NCBI GenBank assembly: GCA_965200795.1
Contig: CBDAVB010000012.1
Coordinates: 1 to 64,000, forward strand
DNA length: 64,000 bases
Source: Parashewanella sp965200795
Lineage (GTDB): Bacteria; Pseudomonadota; Gammaproteobacteria; Enterobacterales; Shewanellaceae
Reading direction: 5' to 3'
The notes beneath the pieces are model-generated. The model made no database searches. It was not told where the DNA came from and saw only the letters and a list, made by a program, of their open reading frames with translations. The translations under genes were made by a program, and so were the position numbers. Each line of letters opens with the position of its first letter. Position 1 is the first letter of the stretch. Shown here one piece after another: positions 14,863-22,078 of this stretch.

Positions 14863-16134
14863 TTATCGAGGAGCGTTGGGATAAATTCCCGGAGTTCTTT
14901 GGATTGGTCGAATGACTTGTCTCTTCGGTTGGTTTTTCAGTTTGTTTTGCTGATTTGCAGCATAAGCACCAGCAGCAGAGCCAGCTAGTCCCGCCTTAAC
15001 CACCGAACCTAGCCCAGCCCCTTTGTTCATCTTCAGGCCAAGGTATCCAGCTCCACCAACCAGAGCCGTGTTTGCTGTACGGTTAATTCCATCGAAAGCC
15101 TTTATCGCAGCCACTCGTCTTTTTGCTGGATTTGAAATTAGCTTCCCGATAAGACCAGCTTCTTTTACCACGCCATTTTTAACTGGATGGATCTTTTCTC
15201 TGACAGCCGCCTTAAGCCCGATTTTGCGGGATAACTTCCTGTTTTCTTGAAACGGAGTAACCAAAACACCACCTATTGTGTTTGCTTGTTTGGTCATCAG
15301 TTCTTTGGCTGTATCCACTAGCTGATTATGAGAAACTGCAGAAGTTCTCAGTCCACCAAAAGTCATTTTACGGCTCTGTCCTGAGAGGTCTGTTGCTTCA
15401 GTGGCATCACTAAAGCCATGGTCTCTGGCAATAGCATCAAGGTAGCCAAAGTCAGGGCGTGCTTTACTGTTTTCCTGTCGGTATTTCGCTGAGAAAGAGA
15501 CTGGTTGGGCAACTAAAGATTTTGCTTTGGTGCGCTTTTGTTCAAACTGATCGACTTCTTTACGAAACTCAGGTTCATTAGCATAAACGAGGCGGAGTTC
15601 TTGCTTGTTGGCTTCATTCTTTTTAGCGGCTTGCTCTTGACGAATTCGATTGCGATCATCAACCTGCTTCTTTTTGTGAAGCAAGTAGGCTTCAGTGGCT
15701 AATGATGACGCTTCAGGTTCGCCAGCCATCTCACCAGCAGCGTATCCGAGCATTCGTACTTGATTCTCGTCAAATTTCTCCAGTACCGGAACGATTGGTT
15801 CAGGCTCCAGCATCGAGCGAGCAGTAGCATGGTTCAACAGGTCTTGACCTGAAGAAAAACCCTCTTGCTGAGCTAGAGCGTCCCATGCATTGGTGTCTCT
15901 TTTCAGGAAAGACATCAGGCTTGCTTCTTTCTTAAGTGCGCCTGCAAGCTCATTACCAACAAGAGCTGCACCACCAATTGTAGCGAAGTTTCCTGCGGGC
16001 TCTTTTAGTTTACTAGCGCCTCTATTAATACGTTTTGCTCCACGAGCAGTGGCATGTCCAATAGCTTTAGTATTTCGAGACAGATTGGCCGCTCCAGTCC
16101 TTGCCAGACGAAGCGCTTTTGTTGTTAAACTCAT
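14863..16134 (-). CDS. Ala/Lys-rich protein with two hydrophobic patches, 423 aa
   Basis: The basic N-terminus (SLTTKALRLARTGAANL) is followed by a hydrophobic stretch FATIGGAALVGNELAGAL near residue 55. A long charged helical middle follows (residues 150-215, VDDRNRIRQEQAAKKNEANK), then a basic region, and a Gly/Ala-rich hydrophobic patch near 350-395 (TALVGGAGYLGLKMNKGAGL, VVKAGLAGSAAGAYAANQ). It ends in a Pro/Arg-rich tail. It looks like a membrane- or virion-associated structural protein, yet it matches no capsid, portal or tail family I know. It is the largest product between the regulators and the small-peptide cassette, with its own promoter-like motif upstream (16169) and a terminator downstream. 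Confidence 0.7.
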   Translation of the reverse strand: MSLTTKALRLARTGAANLSRNTKAIGHATARGAKRINRGASKLKEPAGNFATIGGAALVGNELAGALKKEASLMSFLKRDTNAWDALAQQEGFSSGQDLLNHATARSMLEPEPIVPVLEKFDENQVRMLGYAAGEMAGEPEASSLATEAYLLHKKKQVDDRNRIRQEQAAKKNEANKQELRLVYANEPEFRKEVDQFEQKRTKAKSLVAQPVSFSAKYRQENSKARPDFGYLDAIARDHGFSDATEATDLSGQSRKMTFGGLRTSAVSHNQLVDTAKELMTKQANTIGGVLVTPFQENRKLSRKIGLKAAVREKIHPVKNGVVKEAGLIGKLISNPAKRRVAAIKAFDGINRTANTALVGGAGYLGLKMNKGAGLGSVVKAGLAGSAAGAYAANQQNKLKNQPKRQVIRPIQRTPGIYPNAPR

Positions 16135-16168
16135 TGTTTTACCTATAGGTTTGTTGACGTCATTACTT

Positions 16169-16189
16169 ATTTTAAGGTGGCAGGAAAGT
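16169..16189 (-). promoter_or_regulatory. Shared CTGCCACCTTAAAATA motif upstream of the 423-aa gene
   Basis: The plus-strand run TATTTTAAGGTGGCAGGAAAG recurs as TATTTTAAGGTGGCAGAAAG upstream of the Rha-type gene (17643-17662). A shortened match (AAGGTGGC) lies near 18751. A conserved block at similar distances before divergent genes suggests a shared promoter or activator site. From 16190 to 16385 there is no gene, only two direct copies of TTACTCCAAT (16281 and 16306) and a hairpin at 16327-16343. Confidence 0.45.
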
Positions 16190-16385
16190 AGCAGAGTGTA
16201 TTAGTAGCGACAGAAGAAAAGCGTCGGTATTACTGGGAGAATTGCGGCAGGTAATGCTGGTGGATAACCGAAAAAGAGCCTTACTCCAATAGTGGGAGAC
16301 TGAACTTACTCCAATGGGGGAAGTTGAGGCCAGCATTGCTGACCTAAGATTTTATTGGTGAACCAAAGAACTGCAATTGAGGAAA

Positions 16386-16622
16386 TTAAGAACATCTTTT
16401 AGCCTCATATCGCTTTAGTACAGCCTTCTTGTACTGGTTCCATAGCCACTGCTTGTCAATACGAACGCCACCATAGGCAAAGATCTCCAGTTTTTCAGCA
16501 GCCTTTCTAACTTCATCCATTGAGTAATTGCTGTCGAGAATTACGTTGATACAGCGAGTAGTGGCACAAAGGTCATAGTTTCGACCACTTGGCTTAGCCA
16601 TTAGTAAAAAATCAGTCAACAT
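16386..16622 (-). CDS. Hypothetical protein, 78 aa, end of an overlapping four-gene unit
   Basis: ATG 16622 overlaps the TGA of the upstream 54-aa frame; the longer 123-aa reading is an out-of-frame artefact of that gene. MLTDFLLMAKPSGRNYDLC, then CINVILDSNYSMDEVRKAAE and GGVRIDKQWLWNQYKKAVL give a compact helical protein, basic at the C-terminus. Family unknown. Coupling with a tiny HTH protein suggests a regulatory unit. Confidence 0.6.
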   Translation of the reverse strand: MLTDFLLMAKPSGRNYDLCATTRCINVILDSNYSMDEVRKAAEKLEIFAYGGVRIDKQWLWNQYKKAVLKRYEAKRCS

Positions 16623-16776
16623 AAAATCTCGCTTGTTGATATTGTGTAGAAAAAAGTAGTAGATAGTCCCGAACTTGATCAGGGGAAAGAACCTGTGGCA
16701 CGTTTTGGAACTTTTCTGGAGAAATTGGTCGAGAGCGAGTTGAGTTAATGAGGGCAAATAGTTCAGCTTTATTCAT
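16612..16776 (-). CDS. Hypothetical protein, 54 aa
   Basis: Starts at ATG 16776, which overlaps the stop of the HTH gene (CGATGA). It reads MNKAELFALINSTRSRPISP, then KFQNVPQVLSPDQVRDYLLL and ends ARFYVD. The stop overlaps the next start. It is too short for family recognition, but the unbroken chain of overlaps on both sides supports it. Confidence 0.55.
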   Translation of the reverse strand: MNKAELFALINSTRSRPISPEKFQNVPQVLSPDQVRDYLLLFSTQYQQARFYVD

Positions 16777-16907
16777 CGTTGACGCCTCACTTCACGACCA
16801 ACAGTTGATACAGAGCGTCCCAATCTCTTGGCAATCTCAGAATAAGTCCAACCAGATTTATGCAGACGGTCGATTCGTCTGCGCTCGTTAGGATTTAGTT
16901 TTTTCAT
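16773..16907 (-). CDS. Small HTH protein of the IS30-repressor type, 44 aa
   Basis: ATG 16907 follows GAGGTTACTTA. The whole protein is one helix-turn-helix: MKKLNPNERRRIDRLHKSGW, TYSEIAKRLGRSVSTVGREV, then RRQR. This is the HTH_38 pattern found at the N-terminus of IS30-type transposases and in small phage regulators. It overlaps the upstream 46-aa gene by 20 bases and the downstream gene by 4. It is likely a DNA-binding regulator of the element, acting in the cytoplasm. Confidence 0.75.
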   Translation of the reverse strand: MKKLNPNERRRIDRLHKSGWTYSEIAKRLGRSVSTVGREVRRQR

Positions 16908-17028
16908 TAAGTAACCTCGCTGTTTTTACTAGATCATTCTTGTGTCGCTGAAAGTTAAGTGGTTTGAGCTTAGCTTTACCAGCAGTAACTTGTGGCACAT
17001 GTACTCTTCCCATAGTGATTACGCCCAT
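16888..17028 (-). CDS. Small basic protein, 46 aa
   Basis: ATG 17028 follows AGAGGAGACCACTA. MGVITMGRVHVPQVTAGKAK then LKPLNFQRHKNDLVKTARL gives a basic, soluble peptide. It overlaps the HTH gene and follows the Rha-type gene by about 50 bases in the same direction. Function unknown. The strong ribosome site and overlap support it. Confidence 0.6.
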   Translation of the reverse strand: MGVITMGRVHVPQVTAGKAKLKPLNFQRHKNDLVKTARLLNEKTKS

Positions 17029-17077
17029 TAGTGGTCTCCTCTAGTGCATCGAAACTTCGATGCTCCCTATCCATTTC

Positions 17078-17611
17078 CTACATCCAATCTGGTCGGTTAT
17101 CTAATTTCTTTGCCCATTTAGCACTCTTACTTGCTAATGCCTTGTGTTTTTCAGGTAGGCAACCAATGAGAAATTCCATTTCTTCTCTGTAGCGACGATG
17201 GACTTCATCAGCCTTGGCTTTACGCTCTTCTTCACTGATTAACTTGGCGTCAAGAAGGCGCTCAAGTAGCTCCAGATCGCTACCACGACGGCGTTCAGCG
17301 AGAAACTGACTGATGAATAGCTTCTTAGCGTTCATCGCTTGAGGGGTTGTATAGCCCATAACAGCGATGGCGTGCGACTCTTCAGATAAAACATATTGCT
17401 TGGCTTGACGACCATTAGCGGTGGTGTAGGTTTCTTGCTTGACCCAATAAGAATTAGTTGAATCCAAACTTGGATGTAACTCCAAACTACCGTCATCGAG
17501 TAAATTCTGAATATCCCTCAGGACGTGAAAGTGTTCTTTACCAAATGCCCTAGCGATATGTTGACTGGTGGTAACGGTTTGATCATCGTGCTTGAATACT
17601 AATTGTTCCAT
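17078..17611 (-). CDS. Rha-family phage regulatory protein
   Basis: 177 residues from ATG 17611, preceded by AGGAGTATGAAG. The N-terminal domain is the Rha pattern: DQTVTTSQHIARAFGKEHFH, then VLRDIQNLL, a polar loop with SYWVKQETYTTANGRQAKQY and VLSEESHAIAVMGYTTPQAM. The C-terminal half is charged and helical. Rha proteins of lambdoid phages and related elements are regulators whose expression can hinder phage development. Here it lies at the head of the overlapping small regulator unit, preceded by a conserved motif at 17643-17662 that is shared with the 423-aa gene. It marks the island as phage-like or satellite-like. Confidence 0.88.
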   Translation of the reverse strand: MEQLVFKHDDQTVTTSQHIARAFGKEHFHVLRDIQNLLDDGSLELHPSLDSTNSYWVKQETYTTANGRQAKQYVLSEESHAIAVMGYTTPQAMNAKKLFISQFLAERRRGSDLELLERLLDAKLISEEERKAKADEVHRRYREEMEFLIGCLPEKHKALASKSAKWAKKLDNRPDWM

Positions 17612-17642
17612 CTTCATACTCCTTTTTTCTTGGTTCTATAGA

Positions 17643-17662
17643 TATTTTAAGGTGGCAGAAAG
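17643..17662 (-). promoter_or_regulatory. Shared CTGCCACCTTAAAATA motif upstream of the Rha-type gene
   Basis: This is the second copy of the block at 16169-16189, with one substitution or indel, about 35 bases upstream of the Rha start. A probable promoter or regulator site that would co-express both transcripts. The rest of 17665-17864 holds a hairpin terminator and no gene. Confidence 0.45.
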
Positions 17663-17773
17663 GTGTCAAAGTTGATTGCTTAGAAGAAAGAAACTTGTTG
17701 ATGGGGGCAGGGATAAGGACGGCTCAGATTTGAGCTGACCTACCGAAAGAAGCCAAACTGCATATTTGCAGGT

Positions 17774-17803
17774 TGCCACTCCGAGTTTTTTTTCGGAGTG
17801 GAA
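17774..17803. terminator. Hairpin terminator downstream of the zinc-ribbon gene
   Basis: CCACTCCGA / TCGGAGTGG arms enclose an A/T loop. The stem lies about 60 bases beyond the stop of the 179-aa gene on the minus strand. The T-run is inside the loop, so it is a weaker canonical fit than the other terminators. Confidence 0.5.
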
Positions 17804-17864
17804 AGCTGCGGAAACTACCTTCGTAATCAGGTTGGAGCTCCGAACATTTGCGGAGCTATTGTGG

Positions 17865-18404
17865 TCACGTAGTTAACTTATCTGATATACGATCAAGCAC
17901 AGCCAGTTGCCTTGCTGACAGGTTCGAGTTGCGTACGTTTGAGAGAAACTTCTTTTCCCAATCGGTTGTAAGCGAAGACAGCCCACCGAGCATTTTCATC
18001 TTGATGATCTCCAGCGTCTGCTGTTGCTTAGTTGAAAACTTCCGTTTGCGCTTTACGTTTGCCATGAAGTCATGCGCCCATTGATCAATAAGCCCACGCT
18101 TTAGGCTGTATTCATAAAGTGCATCGTTACCGTTTTTACCACTAGAAATACTCTTGAGACCTGCAAACACAGGCCTAAGGTCAAGCCCGAGAAACTTATT
18201 AATGCACACATTGCCGACGATAAGTGAGTGACCATTCAGCTTGTTAGTGATCTCACAGTTTTCAACGATGTCATGACCGCAGATGCAGCGGGACTTTTGG
18301 TCAACCCTTATGCTGGTATCTTCCCACTCCTGAATTGCTTCATTAATGTTGGTCGCTACAGAGTGCTCAAGTATGACATCGGTAAACATTTTGTTTATTA
18401 TCAT
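17865..18404 (-). CDS. Protein with a zinc-ribbon-like Cys pattern, 179 aa
   Basis: ATG 18404 follows AAGGAAGAACA. Residues 38-75 carry CICGHDIVENCEI, then GHSLIVGNVCINKFLG: four Cys in a C-x-C-x8-C and later C arrangement, resembling a small zinc-binding module seen in some phage and plasmid proteins. The C-terminal half is basic (NVKRKRKFSTKQQQTLEI) and helical. It probably binds nucleic acid. It sits between the primase-helicase and the Rha-type gene in a replication/regulation zone. The specific function is unknown. Confidence 0.65.
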   Translation of the reverse strand: MIINKMFTDVILEHSVATNINEAIQEWEDTSIRVDQKSRCICGHDIVENCEITNKLNGHSLIVGNVCINKFLGLDLRPVFAGLKSISSGKNGNDALYEYSLKRGLIDQWAHDFMANVKRKRKFSTKQQQTLEIIKMKMLGGLSSLTTDWEKKFLSNVRNSNLSARQLAVLDRISDKLTT

Positions 18405-18425
18405 TGTTCTTCCTTGAATATCTTA

Positions 18426-18725
18426 TTAAGCTGCGGAGTAATACCAACTGGTAACCAGTTCCTTAGCTCGGTTTAGTAGTGGCATATGCTCTGGTGGTGC
18501 GCCTTTTACTTGGTCTGCAAGAAATACTACATAGCTGATAGCATCCCAAACCTTTTCCCATGGTTCGACATTATTGATCTTGCATACTTTCAAGTATTCA
18601 TGACCTAAGTCGAAAAAGTCACATCGAGACAAGTCCCGTTTTTTATCTATTGCCTTAACTGCATCCGTAGCCCGATCGATTGCAATCTGCAACGCCTCTA
18701 AGAAGTCATCTAAAGCAGTGTTCAT
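18426..18725 (-). CDS. Hypothetical protein, 99 aa
   Basis: ATG 18725 follows AGGAGAATTGT. It is an all-helical acidic protein: LDDFLEALQIAIDRATDAVK, then CDFFDLGHEYLKVCKINNVE and NRAKELVTSWYYSAA. No motif is recognised. It lies 20 bases upstream of the zinc-ribbon-like gene on the same strand, probably co-transcribed with it. Confidence 0.6.
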   Translation of the reverse strand: MNTALDDFLEALQIAIDRATDAVKAIDKKRDLSRCDFFDLGHEYLKVCKINNVEPWEKVWDAISYVVFLADQVKGAPPEHMPLLNRAKELVTSWYYSAA

Positions 18726-18787
18726 ACAATTCTCCTATTTGGAATTTCGATGGGAAGGTGGCTAAAGTAATCATTAATGGCTTAACT

Positions 18788-18823
18788 AAGAAGATATCAT
18801 CGTTATGCCATTGCTATCTTCTT
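18788..18823. terminator. Inverted repeat downstream of the primase-helicase gene
   Basis: AAGAAGATA (18788-18796) and TATCTTCTT (18815-18823) form a 9-bp stem with an 18-base loop, between the primase gene and the 99-aa gene. It could be a terminator or part of an origin region with the palindromes at 18872-18938. Confidence 0.4.
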
Positions 18824-18871
18824 CCTCGTCGTTTTTAGGTTGTCCATAATTTTTCCTTACAAATCAACAAC

Positions 18872-18938
18872 AACGCCATTTTTGATGGCGTAACTGTGAG
18901 ACCTCTTTCTTAATAGTTACGCCATCACTTTTGGCGTT
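18872..18938. repeat. Paired 24-bp palindromic inverted repeats, candidate replication origin
   Basis: The block 18872-18895 (AACGCCAT...ATGGCGTAACT) is repeated inverted at 18915-18938, matching at about 20 of 24 positions. Each arm is itself a hairpin (GCCAT/ATGGC), and about 20 bases separate them. It lies just past the 3' end of the primase-helicase gene. Phage satellites often place an iteron origin next to such a gene. The structure is seen directly; its use as an origin is inferred, and a double terminator is the alternative. Confidence 0.5.
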
Positions 18939-18967
18939 CTCATTGATTTATAAGGACTTTTTATTTG

Positions 18968-21454
18968 CTAACTTATTGGTGGATAAGCAGGCATTTCATA
19001 AGGCTCCCAGCTCAGTTCACGCATAAGGCGTTCACAAAATGCTTTAGCTTCTTTCTTCGAAGATTTCATAATGTCAATCCCTTTGTCTTTCACCAGTAGG
19101 TCAATTGGCATATCTTTTCTCCACAAGCTCATCTTATTACGAAGTGCCTTAGGCAGTGCTTCCTCGCCATATTTTGGTTTTGGCCCATCTTTCTCATTAG
19201 TGAATAGCGCAGCAAGTTCTTCACCATCGAGGTATTCAACTAGCTCACTAAGATCTTCACCGTAAGTGTTTTTGTGTCGGGAGATAAAGTAATCAATTGA
19301 CGCTTTATCAGGGAACACTAAAACGCCATGCTCACCTTTACGCAAAGTACCTCTGAAGCAATTCTGCATATGAGGGTTGTGCTCACGCCACCTAATGATT
19401 TGCTCAGTTGTTATGCCGAGGTATTCATACATGGCGACCTCTTCAGGGCTAGGCTTGAGGGCGTACATCATTACGATTACATCGTGGTGCTGCATGTCAT
19501 TTTTACCGTGAGTATTTGGAGTATGACTTCCGTGTTCAAGCCCACGCTCATCAAGCCATCGGCGAGCCTCATTTCGTTCACTTATTGACTTATTGAAGAG
19601 GAATAGTGGATTTCTGCCTTCAAGACCAACTTTCTCATTTAGGCTGTCCACGACAAGTTCACAAAGCTTTGGCTTAATCTCAATCTTACGTTTACTCATT
19701 CGATTATCAGTAATACCAATGATCTTTTCGATTTTACCAACAGGACTAACATCAGCACGAGGTGTCAACCTTTCGACGTCATATTGAACACCTTGAGTAT
19801 TCTCCATGATTAGCGCAAAAGTACTGTTCTCAACGTCGTCAGCCAACAATCGAACTTCACTAAAATTACGGAAGATTTCAGCGTCAAGGATTTCACATTG
19901 AGCAACTTGGTGGACATCTGGGGCTTCTGCGGCGCTGTACGTTTTGTAAATCCAGAAATACCGCTTTGTACCTAGACGTGCAACTCGATCGAGTTCCCAC
20001 CAGAACGCTTGAGTTTCAAAATTGTGCTTATTCACCAAATTATCATGGAAGACATGACCAGCACGGTTTAAGCCAGCAATCTCGATTATAGTGCACTCAT
20101 TAATTTCTCGGACTTTGCAATCAAACCACAGCTTCATCCGCACAATGTTAGTATCACTGATTGGCTTACGGTTAATGATATGCGGTTCAGGTGCTTCATC
20201 GATCGATAACTTGGGCAACTCTCCAAGATCACTAAAGTCTAACAACTCCAAACCTTTATGAGTAATGTAGACAACTGCATGTCCACCCTTGTACTCATTG
20301 CGAACCATTTCCCATTTTTCACGAACATTCACATTGTCATCGTTGCGGCTATTTACATAGTAGGGTGTTGGGATTGGCTTATCGTGCTCTTTAGCAAGTT
20401 TCGCCAACTCTTCATATCGAGCAATACCAGAATCAATATCATGGCAAGCATAGATATACAAACCGCTACCATTCAGAATACGAAGCGCTTCTTGATAAGA
20501 TTTACCCGAGCCAACCACACCAGAAACTAATGTAATCTTAATGTCGCTATCGTAAAGGATAGGTGCTTGTGGCCTTCCATTAACGTACTTACATGGCGGA
20601 CTATTTGTTATAACTTCAAGCACTGCTTCAAGTCCGTGAGCCTGTCGATAGTCATCAATGTCACCTTCTGGCGGCAAAATGGCTTTGAGTCCGCTTGACT
20701 CAATTCCTTCAATACCTTTCGGGTCATTGTCACCAACAATTACGACATCTGGAAAAGTTTGCGCTAGATTTTTAAAGGCACCTTTGCTTCCTGCGATAAC
20801 AACAGTTGAACCAGTTGCCATATTCACGGTAATCGCATCTGCAAATCCTTCAGTCATGTACTCGGGAGAACCTGAACCAATGATTGCATATTTCCCCTTG
20901 GTTGAGCCGTAGAATCTCTTTTCACCTTGAGACAAGCACTGGAAGACATCGCCAAATTTGTAGATCAACACTGATTTACCGAATACGTTACCAACTCGAT
21001 AATCGATATCTACATCTTCAGGTTCAAGCCCTTTGTTGGTTAGGTAAGGGTGCGCTTGTTTGATACCTTTTTCATAAGCACTGGCGACAAGTTCTATGTT
21101 GCGCTGTTTGCGAGCTAACTCATCTTGAATCAACTTTTGACGGAGCTTTGCTCGCTCACGTCTCTCAACACGCTTTTCTGCTTCAGTTTTTTCAGTGACA
21201 GCATCATAGACACTAACGTAATTGTTGAGGTAAAGCTTTCGACTCTCTGCGCCAGCTTTAATGATGGAAACTACTGATTCATCATCATTGAACTTAATGA
21301 TTGCTCTGTCAGATTCACCTTTGTCGCTCATGACTTTAAGGCCGTGATAAAGCTCTTCCGGTTCAAGTAGTTCTAGATTGAGGTCGCTGAGTGCGTCCTG
21401 TAGGTCCTGTTGGAATACTGTACTATCGAGAAGGTTTTCTAAAGTTGGTTTCAT
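18968..21454 (-). CDS. TOPRIM primase-helicase, replication protein of the island
   Basis: 828 residues from ATG 21454, which has AAGGAG seven bases upstream. Numbering from that start, a charged N-terminal region is followed by a TOPRIM primase core: YMTEGFADA near residue 202, VVIAGSKGAF, then VVIVGDNDPKG near 245. A P-loop ATPase follows: ITLVSGVVGSGKSYQEA near 311-320, a SIDEAPEPH box (DExx) near 420, and VIVMMYALKPS further on, as in SF2-like helicases fused to primases in phages and plasmids. No zinc-binding primase N-terminus is evident. It probably primes and unwinds DNA for autonomous replication of the excised element. The RHH gene overlaps its 5' end, and a palindromic region lies just beyond its 3' end. 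Confidence 0.85.
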   Translation of the reverse strand: MKPTLENLLDSTVFQQDLQDALSDLNLELLEPEELYHGLKVMSDKGESDRAIIKFNDDESVVSIIKAGAESRKLYLNNYVSVYDAVTEKTEAEKRVERRERAKLRQKLIQDELARKQRNIELVASAYEKGIKQAHPYLTNKGLEPEDVDIDYRVGNVFGKSVLIYKFGDVFQCLSQGEKRFYGSTKGKYAIIGSGSPEYMTEGFADAITVNMATGSTVVIAGSKGAFKNLAQTFPDVVIVGDNDPKGIEGIESSGLKAILPPEGDIDDYRQAHGLEAVLEVITNSPPCKYVNGRPQAPILYDSDIKITLVSGVVGSGKSYQEALRILNGSGLYIYACHDIDSGIARYEELAKLAKEHDKPIPTPYYVNSRNDDNVNVREKWEMVRNEYKGGHAVVYITHKGLELLDFSDLGELPKLSIDEAPEPHIINRKPISDTNIVRMKLWFDCKVREINECTIIEIAGLNRAGHVFHDNLVNKHNFETQAFWWELDRVARLGTKRYFWIYKTYSAAEAPDVHQVAQCEILDAEIFRNFSEVRLLADDVENSTFALIMENTQGVQYDVERLTPRADVSPVGKIEKIIGITDNRMSKRKIEIKPKLCELVVDSLNEKVGLEGRNPLFLFNKSISERNEARRWLDERGLEHGSHTPNTHGKNDMQHHDVIVMMYALKPSPEEVAMYEYLGITTEQIIRWREHNPHMQNCFRGTLRKGEHGVLVFPDKASIDYFISRHKNTYGEDLSELVEYLDGEELAALFTNEKDGPKPKYGEEALPKALRNKMSLWRKDMPIDLLVKDKGIDIMKSSKKEAKAFCERLMRELSWEPYEMPAYPPIS

Positions 21455-21596
21455 TTGCATACTCCTTATGCGCTTCATCAATTAAATCTCTGATAATCTT
21501 CTGGTAACTCTTACCAGTTATGTCCCTTAAATCGCTAAGCTTGTCGTGCTGGACATTATTTAGTCCGACATCGACACTGTATTGCTGTCGCTTCAT
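21423..21596 (-). CDS. Small ribbon-helix-helix-like protein, 57 aa
   Basis: ATG 21596 follows AAGGAGAACAAT; the longer 66-aa reading begins inside a terminator. MKRQQYSVDVGLNNVQHDKL then LRDITGKSYQKIIRDLIDEA has the strand-helix-helix layout of RHH DNA-binding proteins. It overlaps the primase-helicase start by 32 bases, implying translational coupling. A likely autoregulator or copy-number regulator of the replication gene, by inference. Confidence 0.65.
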   Translation of the reverse strand: MKRQQYSVDVGLNNVQHDKLSDLRDITGKSYQKIIRDLIDEAHKEYANETNFRKPSR

Positions 21597-21610
21597 ATTG
21601 TTCTCCTTAA

Positions 21611-21638
21611 CAAAAACACCCACAACATCGTGGGTGCC
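21611..21638 (-). terminator. Terminator hairpin before the RHH gene
   Basis: GGCACCCACGA / TGTGGGTG on the minus strand is followed by TTTTTG and then AAGGAG of the RHH gene. It is another case of a terminator placed directly before a ribosome binding site. Confidence 0.7.
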
Positions 21639-21663
21639 TTATCTTTCTTATGCCATAAATGGT

Positions 21664-21912
21664 TTAACTTATTGAAAGTAATATCGGTTCCCATCCAATC
21701 CTGTTGATGGCTTCAACATCTTTTTTATCTTTGCCCGTTAGATCAGTACGGCCTCTGTTTTCAATGGCAGCTCTGATACGTTTTATGGCGTTATAGCAAA
21801 CTGGTCGAGTACAACCAAAATGCCTTGCTATAGATGAAACAGTCTTACCGTCCAGATGAGAATTGAAGATTTCAATCCAGCGAACCATATACTCGTCTTT
21901 GCTTGTTAACAT
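21664..21912 (-). CDS. Small HTH protein, 82 aa
   Basis: ATG 21912 follows CAAGGAGAATACTT. The middle reads DGKTVSSIARHFGCTRPVCY then NAIKRIRAAI, a clear helix-turn-helix of the resolvase/homeodomain-like type. The C-terminus is short and acidic. It lies between the integrase and the replication genes, where excisionase-like or repressor genes are usual in integrative elements. The specific role is unproven. Confidence 0.65.
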   Translation of the reverse strand: MLTSKDEYMVRWIEIFNSHLDGKTVSSIARHFGCTRPVCYNAIKRIRAAIENRGRTDLTGKDKKDVEAINRIGWEPILLSIS

Positions 21913-22078
21913 AAGTATTCTCCTTGTTGCTTTACACTTAGTTTACGCTTGGTTTACAAGTGAAACTTTCAAGTGCTTATCATTTGAACTATTTACCATC
22001 TTACTGGGACACTCCCAGTACGTTGCTAGACCTGTGCTGGTATGTAGTGACAGCATTGATGAATGTGTATAGGTGGCT

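Noticed and set aside
16386..16757. 123-codon single gene
   Set aside because: Its first 45 codons are an out-of-frame reading of the 54-aa gene. The ATG at 16622 overlapping a TGA is a better start.
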